From: Hygrocybe punicea
Taxonomy: Eukaryota > Basidiomycota > Agaricomycetes > Agaricales > Hygrophoraceae
Assembly (NCBI GenBank): GCA_963556145.1
Contig: OY744472.1
Coordinates: forward strand, 1,922,001-1,986,000
DNA length: 64,000 bases
Reading direction: 5' to 3'
The position numbers and the translations under genes were made by a program. Positions 1 through 12,510 of the stretch are shown here, one piece after another; position 1 is the stretch's first letter, and each line of letters begins with the position of its first letter. The notes under the pieces were generated by a model, which saw only the letters and a program-made list of their open reading frames with translations, did no database searches and was not told the origin of the DNA.

Positions 1-399
1 GGGAATCATTACCTTCGTATCCTACCACAATGTGAATGTATGCGGACAGATTCAATTGCTCCACGACTACACGGATACCGGTGTCGACTATGGGGTCACC
101 GCTCGGTGCTTTAATCATGTCGGCAACCTCTTTTGCATCAAGCGTAATGATGACAACCTGTACAAAGATCTAGTTATTGGTTTGCGTGCAACAGAGGAGC
201 GTCAGTGAGTACCCGTCGTCGGAGACAAGAAGATGCGGGTACATCAAATTAGCTTCGCTGGAACCGAAGATTGCTGAAGCCTACTATAATACCAGGTGCA
301 TTTTTTTCTCAATATTGACCGTTTTGACTCACTCATAACCCAACACAAAGCGCCGAATTCATCGTGGAGAAGGTGCAAGCCACAAACGCGCAGATATAG
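1..399 (+). CDS. 3' end of an unidentified protein-coding gene (partial)
   Basis: The plus strand is open from the left edge to about 205 and reads like real protein (for example LLHDYTDTGVDYGVTARCFN). A donor-like GTGAGT lies near 204. Further open stretches follow near 230-285 (LEPKIAEAYYNT) and 351-399 (AEFIVEKVQATNAQI, then TAG at 397-399), separated by intron-like gaps ending in AG. I do not recognise the family. The exact splice junction between the first two exons does not resolve cleanly by eye: the best donor gives the wrong phase. A competing open stretch exists on the minus strand at about 7-165, also bounded by AG and GT, so strand is not certain. If plus, the gene converges on RPT6 with about 220 bp between stop codons. 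Confidence 0.4.
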
Positions 400-621
400 G
401 TGGGTCTGACATTGCCGGGCTTCCAGCAAAATGGCAATTCCTCGATCCAGTGCACGCAAGCTGAGGCAACCCTCGCACGCAATGCGAAAATTCCAAGTAA
501 GGCCAACTCATCTTGTTTGCTGCCAATTCTCTCAGTTTAAACAAGCCTGGCGCAACCAAACTACCTGTAATTAGGTGGTAGCAAATGTGATCGCCATAGA
601 TATGGCAGAACAATAATAGAT

Positions 622-2199
622 CTAAGAAAACAATTTGCTGACAGAGGTATTCCCTTCTTGGTTCTTCTTGAGTACCTGCAATCAACGAACAAGGTCGTCA
701 GTCCACAATTTCTGATTTCCAAAATGGAGTATAAAAAAAAGGGAACCTTTGCCACCGCAAACTCGAAATCTTCCTGCGTTACATGCTGTCTCCGCTCACG
801 CAGCGCGTACATGCCTAGATAGGAACCAATGTAACAAAATCGTCGAAAAGAATATGCGGGAATGACGCACCAGCCTCAGTGCAGATACCTCGTACCTCGG
901 CACCGGAACACTGTCCCATTTTCTCGGCCAGTGCGCGTAAATTGATACCACGTTGCAATGACATCTATTTACATGTCGAACACGTCCGTGAGTAAAGTTA
1001 CACAAGGGCGCACACAAGATATGGGTGCGGCACCTTGCGAGAATGGATCCGCAGGATGCTAACACGAGCCTCAGGTCCAGGTGGAGGGAATTCAATCTTG
1101 CGATCTATTCTTCCAGGTCGAAGGAGTGCGGGGTCGAGGATATCTATGGGTGGCAGAGTTAACGAGCAGGAAATATAACCATGACGAAGGATTAATTACC
1201 TATCCGGTTGGTAGCCATGATAACCTTGATATTTTTTGCTTGCTCAAACCCATCCAGCTGATTCAGCAGCTCCAACATCGTCCTCTGCACTTCGGAATCT
1301 CCTCCACCACTGCCGCTCTCCCCTCTTGAACTCCCGATCGAGTCGATCTCGTCCATGAAAATGATGCTTGGCGCGTGTTCTCTCGCCATCACAAAGAGCT
1401 CTCGTACCATTCGGCTTCCCTCGCCAATATATTTCTGCACCAACTCACTCCCACTGACTCGAATAAACTTACAGTCGGTGTGATGCGCCACCGCGCGTGC
1501 GAGTAGGGTCTTCCCCGTCCCGGGTGGACCATAGAGCAACACCCCTTTAGGTTGCGCAATACCGAGCGCCTCGAAGAGCTCAGGGTGCTTTACGGGCAAC
1601 TCGATGACTTCCTTTATTTCTTTGATTTGCTTATCGAGCCCGCCAACCATCTCGTATGTGCTATCAGGCACCTTTTCAACCATCATGAGGGAGACGAGGG
1701 GGTCGACCTTATTTGGTAAAATCTTGTGAATGGTGTACGAGTCCGAACGGAGGGCGACACGGAGATTTGCGGTTAGGGCGGAGAGCTCGATTTCAGAGTC
1801 AAAGTCAACGACTGGCAGGGAGTAAGCGAAGAAACTTAAATAGAAAGAAAGCACAGTAGCAGTAGAATACGCACTATACTTCCCCTCCGGCTGGACCTTC
1901 ACCAGCACCTTATTCTTGCCCATCACTTTCACAACCTCCCCGACATAACTGCCTGGTTCGTGCAACACTTGTAGCTCCTCCCTCAACAGGCGAACTATAC
2001 GAGTTCACATCAACATTACGACGATATTTCGGAACAAGGCTGGCATACCTCTGGCATTTAGAGCATTTCTCTGTGCCTCTAATCTCCGCAGATTCTGGGT
2101 TTTCTTGTTAATGGTCAACTCCGCCACTTCAATTTTAGCCTGGTAGTACGATTTCAAGCCGGTTGGCGCGGGTAATGGGGGGCGAACGGAAACGGGCAT
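622..2199 (-). CDS. RPT6: 26S proteasome regulatory AAA+ ATPase subunit Rpt6 (PSMC5/Sug1)
   Basis: One of six AAA+ ATPases of the 19S base that unfold ubiquitinated substrates and feed them into the 20S core, in cytosol and nucleus. The N-terminal coiled-coil segment ([16 protein letters not shown], then [15 protein letters not shown]) is followed by the OB region ([24 protein letters not shown]), Walker A GPPGTGKT, Walker B IIFMDEID and the SRH region ATNRI...[13 protein letters not shown]. The C-terminal exons read [22 protein letters not shown] and then [13 protein letters not shown], with stop TAG at 622-624. At least five introns of about 50-60 bp are visible; the first splits the Val codon of NARVRLLREE. 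The start chosen is ATG at 2197-2199 (MPVSVRPP); an in-frame ATG at 2227-2229 would add ten residues. Length about 400 aa matches the family. No disabling change was seen. Confidence 0.93.
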
Positions 2200-2722
2200 C
2201 GTGCAGAAGCAGAAGAGAGTTTTCGTCACTGGACCGTGACCGTCACGTCACCGTGACAAAGCCTCACAAGCCTGAGGCTCCGTCAGACCCGTCTCTCATT
2301 TCGACATTCCCCTGGGTTGTTTCTGTGTTGCATTGTGGTCAGCGACAGAGCTGAGCCATATGAGTGGGATGCACGCGAATACTGACACCAGATAATTTGT
2401 TGTATTATTTATCAATACCACCAAATTTCAAATCTGAGCCGCGAAATAAGAATTTGACAGCGACCCAGCTCAGACGTTCAAGCATTCAATATTCAAGTTC
2501 CAGGTGCAGATGCTAGCAACTTTTCGTTGATAATATTGCAGAATACTCACAGCGAAGAGCAGTCTTCAAGCTCACGCGGAGAACTGCCTCACGTGGCTAA
2601 TTGTTCCATATGCTGTCGTGCGACTGATTACTGGCACCGTGTCGACAAACTCATTATTTTAGAAAAATTCTCTGGCCAGTGGCTCCCAATTGGTCCTTGA
2701 CGGAAGGACGCCTAGCGCTGCA

Positions 2723-4343
2723 ATGGTTGACGACAAATATATTGGACTGGCCCTCGCCGTTGCTGGCTCGGTTCTAATCGGGACGAGCTTCATCATCACC
2801 AAAAAGGTAGAAACCACGAGAGGCGCTTTTTTTTATCTTCCTTGTCCTCAATATTGCGGCGTAGGGTCTGAACGATGCCGGAAAACGTGATTCTACGTAC
2901 ACATCTGCGTCCGACGATCTCTCATATCTGCGGAATCCTATTTGGTGGGCAGGGATAGTGACATGTGAGTGTTGTTGGCGATTGCTTGCAATCTCAGACG
3001 AAAGATTGACGTTGCATTTCACCAGTGGTTATTGGAGAAGGTGATTTCTGCCATTGATGCCCCTAACAAGAGAGCTCACCGGATATCCCCAGTGGCCAAC
3101 TTCGCTGCTTACACGTATGCACCTCCCATATTGGTTACACCACTTGGCGCTCTGAGCGTTATAGTAGGGTGTGTGAGATCTATCTTATCATTGTGTATGG
3201 TTGCTTGATGGTGAAGAGTAGGGCCATTCTTGCCTCCTTTCTGCTCGATGAAGAGCTCGGTCATCTGGGACGGCTCGGTTGCGCATTGTGTCTTATTGGG
3301 TCTTTGATAATTGTCCTGCATTCGCCAGAGGATAAGGATGTCCAAACGGTGGACGAAATCCTGAACTATGCCATTCAACCCGGTAAAATTCATAGTTGAA
3401 CTTCTTGATCGCCCAAGATAAACCATTCTTTCGCACACAGGTTTCTTGATGTATTGCTTAACTATCCTCGTATTCTCGTTGGTTATGATATACACAGTGG
3501 TGCCACGATACGGTAGGACAAATCCTCTCGTCTACATCTCGATATGTTCGCTTGTAGGCTCCGTTTCTGTCATGGCCATCAAGGGTTTTGGTGTCGCAGT
3601 GAAGCTGACGCTGGGCGGAAACAATCAATTCACGCATCCAAGCACATATGTCTTTGGAATCGTCATCGTCGTTTGCATTCTGGTACAGATGAATTACTTC
3701 AACAAAGCACTCGATACATTTTCCACAAATGTGTATGTCCTTCATTTCAATCCACCTTGGCTTGGTTACCACTGACTTCGTCGGTAGCGTAAATCCTATG
3801 TATTTCGTCGGCTTCTCATCCGCAACGCTCGTCGCATCTTTGATCCTTTTCCAAGGCTTCAACACAACTGGCCCTACCAACACATTTTCCTTGCTTGCTG
3901 GTTTCATCGTTACCTTCTTAGGCGTCCACCTCCTTAATCTTTCCCGCACACAAAATGCCTCACCGGAGTCTCACGGTGGACACACCGCCTTAGAAAGCGG
4001 CGTACTTCATCCACGGCTTAGTCTGCAAGGCAGAATGTCGCTTGACGGGTGGAATAGGGATGTAGAAGCAACTGGGGGCTCATCGCGTTCTGTGGGACAT
4101 GGAAGAAGCTCGTACCGTGCGCCGGGCTCCAAGATGTTCAATGCATTTGAGGGAGGAGAGGGAGGAGAGGGCGAAGCGGAGAGTATGAGACTTCAGGAGT
4201 TGAGGGAAGACGAGATTGACGAAGATGATGATGCAGACGAACGGACACATTTACGCTCAGCGACCACTCATGAGGGGCGAAGTCGACATTACGAGGTGCC
4301 TCGAAGTCATAGTCTTTCACCGAATCATCCTTCATCGTCGTAG
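2723..4343 (+). CDS. NIPA-like magnesium transporter (DUF803 family)
   Basis: A multi-pass membrane protein of the NIPA family, whose members move Mg2+ across plasma or endosomal membranes. The start MVDDKYIGLALAVAGSVLIGTSF is typical of the family. After short introns come NFAAYTYAPPILVTPLGALSVIVG, ILASFLLDEELGHLGRLGCALCLIGS and further hydrophobic segments (about nine in total), ending with FLGVHLLNLSR. The C-terminal tail of about 130 aa is hydrophilic and rich in Ser, Gly and acidic residues (EDEIDEDDDADERTH) and presumably cytosolic. Introns of about 50-60 bp interrupt the gene near 2805, 2965, 3170, 3385 and 3735. Stop is TAG at 4341-4343. The gene reads cleanly and lies 98 bp before the upstream start of the aminopeptidase gene on the same strand. 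Substrate is inferred from family membership only. Confidence 0.88.
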
Positions 4344-4440
4344 AGGGTCTTCAGTACAGGCCTCTAGCTCTTACATACTCCTTTCTTGCGTGAAGTACAA
4401 TATATATTGGTATAGTGGGACATCGTGATGGATACAATGT

Positions 4441-7400
4441 ATGTTGACCATTTTGAGGACAAGCTTATTGCCGTTCCGTCCTTTCACTGCTTCCCCATTC
4501 TTGGGTACCTTGCGAAACAGACTTAAACATCCCATAGCATTGTCTACCATGGGCGCAGCCGCCACGCAGACCGTTGATACCACGAGTCGCCTTGCAGGCC
4601 TCCGGGAGCTGATGAAAGGGCGTTCTGTACATGCCTTTGTTGTCCCGAGCGAGGATCAGCGTGAGCAAGCTTGGTGGCGATTTTGGCGATTGAAACTAAA
4701 TAATAGCGCGGCGATTACTGGCAGATTCGAGTGAATATCTCGCTCGTTGCGACGAACGAAGAGCCTTCATTTCCGGGTTCAGTGGTTCAGCAGGTGATCA
4801 GGACAAAATCTATACCGTGTATTTCAGCTGAACAATGAAATATCATAGGCTGTGCGATAATAACTCTCAATGATGCGTATCTATTCACCGATGGCAGATA
4901 CTTTCTACAGGCGGAAAAACAAATCGACAAGTTAGCTTGAGCTTCCTCCGTTTTGATTATGATTATCACAACATCCCGATTTATTTCACAATAGGAACTG
5001 GAAACTGATGAAGCAAGGACTTCCAGGTGAGAGATCGTCATCCCGGGGCAAGTCATCTTGGGCTTAACTCAAGATTTGAGATGTACCTACATGGCAGGAA
5101 TTTCTGGCAAAGGTGATCTCATAGTTGTCCCTACCACATTTATGTTATTAAGCAGTCACAGAACCTCGAGGAGGGCACTCGTATCGGAATCGATCCCACC
5201 TTGATCTCTGCAGGTTCGTTTTTAATGTACTTGCTACGGTGCTTGCTCACTGGGAATGTAGCTGATGCCGAGTCCTTGCACAAATCTCTTGAACCGCATA
5301 ATTCAAGGCTCGTCTCTCTGGAGGAAAATTTGGTTGACGCTATCTGGGGCCAGGAACGGCCCGCACGACCGTGCAACAAAATTTTTCATCTCGATCTCAA
5401 GTATTCAGGTAGGAACATCTGGAACAGTGTCATTGCGTGCTCAGCGTACCCTCAGGAGAATCACATCTGGACAAGATCCGACGGCTGCGAGACGAACTTG
5501 CAGAGAAGAAAGCCAAAGCCATGGTGGTAACGATGTTGGACGAGGTTGCTTGGCTATTCAATTTGCGTGGTTCTGACATTGAATTCAATCCTGGTGGGTG
5601 CTCTGTCTCTTGCTTGGTAGATTATTGGCGGCATAACGTCAGTATGACATCTAGTTTTCTTTGCGTACGCTGTCGTTACGAAGGACAAGGTCACGCTCTT
5701 TGTTGACAGTACTCAAGTTGATGACGTTGTACGCAAGCATCTTGGCGAAGAGATCGATGTACAACCGTATGATTCATTCTTTAAATACCTCAAGAGTCTT
5801 CCTGGAACACTGGGATTGACAAGGAATGCAGTAAGCTTAGAATATCCATTTTTTGCCCTTACTATTATTCACGCCAGTGCACAGCAAGTCTTGCTTGGAG
5901 ATAAGACAAGTCTCGCAGTCGCCGAAGCAATTGGACAGGTGGATTGTTTATCCAAGTTTATCGAACATTCCTCTGACTGGAATTCAGGACAACTACTCGA
6001 TTACTCGGTCCCCAGTTGCTGATTTCAAAGCTATTAAAAACGAGACTGAGATGGCCGGCTTTCGCCAATGTCACATCAGAGATGGTGCGGCATTATCCCG
6101 TTACTTCGCCTGGCTCGAGGAGCAACTGCAGAACGGTGCAGAAGTAACCGAAAGCCAAGGCGCAGACAAACTGGAGCAATTTAGATCGTACGATCTTATT
6201 ATCATTCCGTTGATTATATTTTGACGTTTCAATAAGGGAGTTGGATCTATACCGTGGACTATCTTTTGCGACCATCTCCTCGACAGGCCCCAATGGTGGT
6301 AAATCTTCTCACCAGTATCATTATCCAATAGCGCCAACATTTCACCCCCCCCAGCCATTATCCACTACTGCCCGGATCCTGTTGATTGCTCGATCATCAA
6401 GAGAGATCAGGTAAAGCATATTGTCGTCCCGCATTGGTCAGCTTGCTGATTTGTGATCCTCCTAGATATATCTATGTGATTCTGGAGGTATGCCCTCTAT
6501 CCCAGTAGTTCTCATGAAACTAAAAGCGTCAAAGGGCAATTTTTGGACGGAACAACGGATGTTACCAGAACTTGGGTGCGTTGTTCGCCATATCACAGCT
6601 ACTGTCGTGAACGAAACCTCTAGCACTTTGGGATCCCAACTGACGAAGAGAAGCGTGCTTTCACGCGTGTCTTGCAGGGGCATATCGCCATTGACACGGC
6701 CATATTTCCAAATGGAACCACTGGTACTTTTGTCCTGGCATTCCGTCTGATATGCCTTCTCATTACTTTACTTGCGCACAGGGTATTATATGTGAGCGTC
6801 TTACGAGTAATCCCGCATGTGGGCGGAACAGTTGACGTTTATAGTGATTCGTGGGCGAGGCGAGCTCTATGGCAGGATGGCCTTGGTATGCAATATATCT
6901 ATCTACCTATACCAGTGCGCCAACTTTTAATATTCCCTCCTCACAGACTACCGGTAAAATTTTGTCCTGGATTGCGATTTTCGGGCAGTGACGTTTTCAC
7001 ATTGTAAAGGCATGGTACTGGCCACGGCGTGGGCCATTTCCTCAATGTCCATGAAGGTGTGTCCAACTCTAACTTGCTTTTGACGAATTTATCATGTTGT
7101 TGTTACGAAGGTCCACATGGGATCGGCTTTCGTATAGGTAGGTCTAGGCAAGAAATCAGAAGGGAATGCCTGACAATGCTCCTCTAGTGCTTAACAGCTC
7201 GCCCCTGAAAGCTGGGATGACTGTCTCAAATGGTACGATCACAAATTGAAGTCGCATTCATATGTTACACACACTTACTTTCTATCAGAGCCCGGTTATT
7301 ACGCAGATGGGCGCTTTGGTATTCGCATTGAAAACGTGGTTCTCGTTCGAGAAACAAAGACGCCTAACAACTTTGGAGAGAAAGGCTATCTTGGATTTGA

Positions 7401-7638
7401 ACGCTTGACGATGGTGTGTTTTTTTTTTTGCCTTGTGTTTGCCACCATAATGCCTGTGTTCACAACTGGCCAAAAGTGTCCAATTCATAAGAAGCTTGTC
7501 GACGTCGATCTTTTGACTGTGCACGAGCGCAGCTGGCTTAACTCATATCATGTCGAGATATTGGAAAAGGTTACACCTTTTCTTCGGAATGATCAGCAGG
7601 CATTGGATTGGCTGAAGAGGGAATGTTCACCGCTGTAA
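4441..7638 (+). CDS. Xaa-Pro aminopeptidase P (M24B metallopeptidase)
   Basis: Removes an N-terminal residue preceding proline, using a binuclear metal centre. The two N-terminal creatinase-like domains are visible ([66 protein letters not shown]). The catalytic domain contains all expected ligand motifs: [19 protein letters not shown] (two Asp), [16 protein letters not shown] (His), MTVSNEPGYY (Glu) and FGIRIENV (Glu). It ends WLKRECSPL with TAA at 7636-7638. More than ten short introns are present. Two starts are possible: ATG 4441 gives a leader rich in Arg, Leu and Ser and poor in acidic residues ([15 protein letters not shown]...), which looks like a mitochondrial presequence; ATG 4549 ([10 protein letters not shown]) gives the usual cytosolic N-terminus. 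The enzyme may therefore exist in two compartments. No lesions were seen. Confidence 0.9.
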
Positions 7639-7836
7639 TACAATTCCAATTCTTAGTTGAACTCAAAAAATCATTTTGCATCATGATTGTAACTACATGA
7701 ATAATAACAAGGTAACGTCAATGCAGCCCCGTTATCGTAAGTCGAGCTGACAAAAAAAAGTATAGTTGTCTGGAAGTCCATAGGAAAAGAGCGGATATTA
7801 GCACGACCACTGGCCCTATGTCCGAGGTTAACATTG

Positions 7837-8904
7837 CTACGGCATGGAAGAGGAAGTGGGACTTGCAGATTGAGGGGAGCCAACGCTCCGGTACGGCTGC
7901 ATTCCGAGGCATTCCGCAAGCGTTACTAGTCGGTATCCCTTGGCTTGGAGAACACTGATCGCATGAGGGAGAACTTCGTGCGCCGTGCGCTCTGTAAAAC
8001 AAAGCCAATGAGAACAACATTGTGGGGATTCACCATTAAAACTGATTTACCGTAAACCTCGTGGTTTACGGCCAACACGGTCGAGGGTCGTCGATTCGCA
8101 AGGTCGGTGTAGGCTTGGTTGCTCTGTGCAGGAGTCAAGCCCGTTGAATCGCCGGAATCGAAATCCCAGATAACGAGCTTCTGTCCGCGGATGTAGGCGA
8201 CCTCTCGCAATAGGTTGTTGTAGCTGCCGTAGGGGGGACGCAGAAAGGCAGGTGTGACGCCAACGATGCGCATCAGGGCTTGTTCGACACGCCAGCTGTG
8301 AGACAATGGAGAGAGAGTGGACAAGAAAGCAAGAGCACGCGGTGGAGGCTTACCATTCATCGTGGATCTGGTCCCAGCTCAAGCGGGCCAAATTCAGATG
8401 CGACCAGGTGTGGGAGGCGACCTGGGGCATGGTGTCATGAAGAGGCGATGAGAATGGATTATATCGGACGGAAAAGTGGAATGATTTCACCTGGTGACCT
8501 TGATTGAAGGCAAACTTGACCCTCTGGACATTGTCTGCGCTGTAGATACAACCATCTGGAAGGATGCAGGCAAGAAAACCAGCAGACACGACCGCATAGA
8601 TCTAGCGGCATACAGTTGTGCCCGTTGAAAAAGAACGTGCCCTTTGCACCGGCAGCAACCAGTGTATTTGAGATGTCCTTGAGCGTTGGTTATGATTTAT
8701 GGGAAGGGAGGGGAAGATGGTGCGCACATAAAGATAGTTGTACGGGCCGTCGTCGAATGTCAAAGCAGCCGTGTTGGGAACAGTGCATGACGTGATGACT
8801 TGAGCCAGAGGAGCACCATCATCGAGGGTAGCGTTCACCAAGTTGGAGAAGGGAAAGGCGCCGACAGCGGACGCGGTAAGGAAGAGGATGGCGAAGGGGA
8901 TCAT
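7837..8904 (-). CDS. secreted polysaccharide (chitin) deacetylase, CE4 family
   Basis: Predicted to remove acetyl groups from chitin in the cell wall or outside the cell. The protein starts with a signal peptide (MIPFAILFLTASAVGA, ATG at 8902-8904). All five CE4 motifs are readable across introns: TFDDGPY (motif 1, two Asp), HTWSHLNL (motif 2, metal His pair), RPPYGSYN (motif 3), DFDSGDS (motif 4) and LAVNHEVY (motif 5). After an intron near 8043-7996 the C-terminal exon reads TAHEVLPHAISVLQAKGYRLVTLAECLG and a short Ser-rich tail, ending TAG at 7837-7839. Total length is about 240-250 aa, the size of the compact single-domain fungal enzymes. No chitin-binding domain or GPI signal is visible. 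It converges on the aminopeptidase gene with about 200 bp between stops. Confidence 0.87.
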
Positions 8905-9315
8905 CTTTCACGGCAGGAAATGGGGGGCATCCTTGAGCTTGGGGAGAACAGCGACCTAATAACATGTGGCCAGATATCACGCTCTTGCAATTGGTTGTCG
9001 TGCGACGTGCTCCGCCGACGAGCCAGACGTTGTAATGCCACCGAGTCCTAAAAAGGGCAACGTCTGGAATAGATAAGATTTGCAACAGATCCAGACACTG
9101 CCTTCGCAAACCTGCCAAAAAAGGTAGGTGTGCGAAGCTAACTCATGAAAAAAATTGGATTTGTCCGATAACTCACGTCAAACCGGACACAGTGTCTTCA
9201 AAATTTCTAACTCGCAGTACATCATTTATATTTGGATCGAACATGGCGTATTATAAGTGGATAGTGTCTAGTCCGCATTCAAATCATCTGATGTTCGTAA
9301 TCCACTTGCACCGCT
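8905..9315. other. intergenic, divergent/tail region between deacetylase and ferritin-like gene
   Basis: Carries the upstream region of the chitin deacetylase (minus strand) and the 3' side of the first ferritin-like gene. No coding signature on either strand that I can support; short open stretches here lack family motifs and splice context. Confidence 0.5.
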
Positions 9316-10444
9316 TCAATTCCCAATGAGATTTCCCTGCGCGTCGAACGGAAAGTCCATAATCGCAGGTCCCGCCAAAATCGAGTCATCACTGACAGCG
9401 GTCCCATTCGTGGACACAACGGCATAAACAGTCCCGAGCAGAGCGGGAAGCGTAGCTGTTCCATTCTGGATTGGTGCAAAGACTGTGCCAGAACTTGTGA
9501 AGAATGCAACAAACGTGGCCGTGGTAGACGGGGGCGGGTTGGGGAAGGTGACAGTTAGAACTGATCCTGGCTTCTGGGACGTAGTGCTAGTGGTAAGCGT
9601 GGGGAAAGCCTTGACGGGAAGCGGAGGGTTTGTGGAGGGGCAAGAGGTGATGAACGCAGCGGCGAGAGTGAAGACTTCGTTCAGGTCGAGGGCAACCTGG
9701 GTTGTTCACAAAGTGGTTAGAGGTGAAGACGAAGAAACGAGGATGGAAACTTGCATCAAAATTGCCGCTCCATGGATTGGCTTGATTGACAGCAGAAGCT
9801 ATCCAGGCGGCATGACGAGCCTCCGTAGAGAGAATGGTGGCCGCAGCCGTCAGATAGGCTTTGTTGGTGATCAACTGAGCAGCGCCGGAATACGCGGACA
9901 CACCTACCAAATGAACAGTGTTGAATACTACAACTAACCAACAGTGTCGTTTAAATCAAAACGTACCAACACTTTCGAGAGCCTGACTGAGAGCCGTAAA
10001 CGACTTTAGGTCGGTATAAGGACTGAAGGGACACATCAGGTGTTGGCTAGAACCCATCAGAACCAGACGTAACTCACAAGTTATATTCGCAGGGTTGGGT
10101 AGCCTGATCTCCCAACACCGTTGTCAAGAGTGCTACGTGAGCTTTCTCATGATCGGCAACTTGGACGAAACGACCGCGCGAGAACGCAGGCAAGCCGGCC
10201 TGGGCAAAAGCTGCTTCATCGAACTTTTGGAGGCCACCTTGGTAAAACGCATTCTCCAAGTGCTCGAGTGTCAGGGCAAAGTTGAGGACGGTGGTATCTT
10301 TGAAACAAGCACTTGAGTACAAGCTCCCGACGTTGATAGAGGAAACAGCCTACCATTGATAGCATCAGCACGCTTGACCAAGCTGGGAATGGCACGAACG
10401 GTGAGAGCAGTGAGAGCGAGAGTGGCGAACCAAGTGGACCTCAT
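9316..10444 (-). CDS. secreted ferritin-like (Rds1-type) protein, copy 1
   Basis: A ferritin-like four-helix protein of the fungal Rds1/stress-response type. ATG at 10442-10444 starts a signal peptide (MRSTWFATLALTALTVRA) followed by IPSLVKRADAIN; KR is a possible Kex2 site. The next exon reads TTVLNFALTLEHLENAFYQGGL and RFVQVADHEKAHVALLTTVLGDQATQPCEYN. These hold the E..H-type helix residues (LTLEHLE; DHEKAHV), although whether metal is bound is unknown. Later exons read RHAAWIASAVNQANPWSG and, after the last intron, a C-terminal segment ending AGPAIMDFPFDAQGNLIGN, TGA at 9316-9318. Introns of about 50-60 bp occur near 10350, 10050, 9940 and 9740. A paralogue lies about 940 bp upstream on the same strand, so this is a tandem duplicate. 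Function beyond the fold is not established. Confidence 0.82.
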
Positions 10445-11382
10445 CGTGGGCAGCAGTTGGATGGGTGGGGTGAAGAGAAATTAATGGTTAGGTTGTTGTG
10501 CAACTGTGGCTGCCTTTATATCTTTCCGCCCCATTATCCTTCCACCGATGTCATTCTTTATAATTTCATTGCCGCTTATTAAACGTTAGTCACACCTAGG
10601 CACTCCGAGTTCGCCGTCCTCCACTGCGATCTAGGTCGATCATGGGTAACTCGGTCATTTCACCCGTCAGAGTGTAACAGCCAATTCCTTGGCTTCTCGT
10701 CAGATTCAACTTCAGAGTTTCGGTCGATGTCAGGTAGATATAAAAAAAGTCAATAAAGGGACATTGAGGCCGGGTGAATGACGCACTACAAAACGATCGT
10801 TGGTGTGAACTTGAACTTGAACTTGAACTCAAAGCCACATTGTGCCAACCCGATGCGGTGAAGTATTCCAAGGTCCAAATTTTTCCGCCGTTCGGATGGC
10901 AGGGCATGCAGTAGCTAGTCAAGTTTTGACGGTCTTCCTGGGGTCATATTTAGTTAGCCTCGGTCCAGATATACAGCACGGTGAAACTTGAAGTGGTTGT
11001 TGTGTATTATTTGGCAACAACCCTCAAGATTTGTCACCCAGCGGCGTACTCGGAGATGTCATGTGACATACAGTAATCACGGCGAATATTGAAAAACCGA
11101 AGATTTTTGGCCAAGATGAACGGTGTGGTTGTTTCAAGGGACAGTTAAACACGCTAGAACTTAGTGTGGTTGCTAAAATCATCAATGATGTCCTTGTCAA
11201 TTGTAAGTTATTATAAAAGATACCAAGACCACTTTGAACTCCATATCCATTGATTCCAATCTACTGCCATTGCAAGCGAAGTCCGTGGAAAAGTACTTTT
11301 ACCGTTCATGAAACAACCCAAGATCTCGAAGAATTTGCGTATGTGTAACGCATCCTTTTTGTATCAATATGTGGTATTTGTT
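10445..11382. other. intergenic region between tandem ferritin-like genes
   Basis: Holds the promoter side of copy 1 (TATATC near 10517) and the 3' flank of copy 2. A 17-bp block at 10642-10658 recurs upstream of copy 2. Otherwise no gene that I can support; the minus-strand open stretch 10596-10922 has a low-complexity Ser run and no family motif. Confidence 0.5.
10642..10658 (+). promoter_or_regulatory. 17-bp block shared by both ferritin-like gene promoters (copy 1)
   Basis: ATGGGTAACTCGGTCAT lies 198 bp upstream of the start of copy 1. The paralogue has ATGGGTAGCTCGGTCAT 177 bp upstream of its start; 16 of 17 bases match in otherwise diverged DNA. A candidate regulatory site kept after duplication, by inference only. 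Confidence 0.35.
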
Positions 11383-12510
11383 TTACTCAGTGCCATGATC
11401 TATGAGATTTCCGCGAGAATCGAATGAAAATGTTAAGATCGTCGGTCCCGCCAGGATGGTCTCGTCAGTAACAACGGTCCCATTTGTGGTCAAGACAGCA
11501 TAAACAGTCCCAAACAGTGGAGGCAGCGTGATTTTTCCATTCTCGACAGGCACGGAGGTTGGGACACCCTTACTGGTGAAAAACGCAATGAATGTGGGGG
11601 TGGTAGACGTGGGCTGGATAGTCGCTTCTGATCCCGGTTTGAGGGAGGTGGTGCTGATGGAAAGCGTGGGGAAAGCCTTGACGGGAAGCGGAGGGTTCGT
11701 GGAAGGGCACGAGGTGATGAACGCAGCGGCGAGAGTGAAGACTTCGTTCAGGTCGAGGGGAACCTGGGTTGTATAAGAGTGGTTAAATTGGAATAAGACA
11801 CCAAAATGTAGAAATTTACATCAAATGGGCCGCTCCACGGATTGGCCTTGTTGACAGCAGAAGCTACCCAAGCAGCATGACGAGCCTCGGTGGAGAGGAT
11901 TGTAGCCGCCGCCGTCAAAAAATCTTTGTTGGTGATCAACTGGGCAGCACCAGCGTATGCGGATACACCTATGAAAGTGAATAGCATTGAATACGGACAA
12001 ATAGCCATTTGAACGGAAGGACTTACCAACACCTTCAAGAGCCTGACTGAGAGCTGTAAACGACTTTGGATCGGTAAAAGGACTGAGAAAATGTATAAGA
12101 TATCCGCTGCCACCCGCTAGCACAAGACAAGACGAAACTGACAAATTGTACTCGCACGGTTGGGTAGCCTGATCTCCCAACACCTTGGTCAAGAACTCCA
12201 CGTGAGTGTTCTCGTCTGCAGCAACTTGGACAAACCGACCGCGGGCGAACGGAGGTAGGCCGTCCTGTAAGAAAGCTGCTTGGTCGAACTTTGCAAGGGC
12301 AGTTTGGTAAAATGCGTTCTCCAAGTGCTCGAGTGTCAGGGCAAAGTTTAGGACGGCGGTGTCTTTGCAACAAGATATTAGAATACTGGATCCTGATGCA
12401 AAAAGGAACGTCTTACCATCAATAACAGGATCTGCGCGTTTGACCAGGCCAGGAAGCGCTCGAACTGCTAGAGCTGTGATCGCAAGAGTCAAGAACGATG
12501 TAGGTTTCAT
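11383..12510 (-). CDS. secreted ferritin-like (Rds1-type) protein, copy 2
   Basis: Paralogue of the neighbouring downstream gene. ATG at 12508-12510 begins the signal peptide MKPTSFLTLAITALAVRA, then LPGLVKRADPVIDG. The next exon reads TAVLNFALTLEHLENAFYQTAL and RFVQVAADENTHVEFLTKVLGDQATQPCEYN. Compared with copy 1, the second helix motif is AADENTHVEF instead of ADHEKAHVAL. Further exons read RHAAWVASAVNKANPWSG and end AGPTILTFSFDSRGNLIDHGTE, TAA at 11383-11385. Exon boundaries match copy 1, so the duplication included the introns. Both copies appear intact, and divergence is moderate, so the duplication is not recent. Expected to be secreted; role in stress or development is a family-level guess. 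Confidence 0.82.

Noticed and set aside
10596..10922. Possible small gene between the ferritin-like copies
   Set aside because: Low-complexity Ser run, no motif, and overlap with likely promoter sequence of copy 1.
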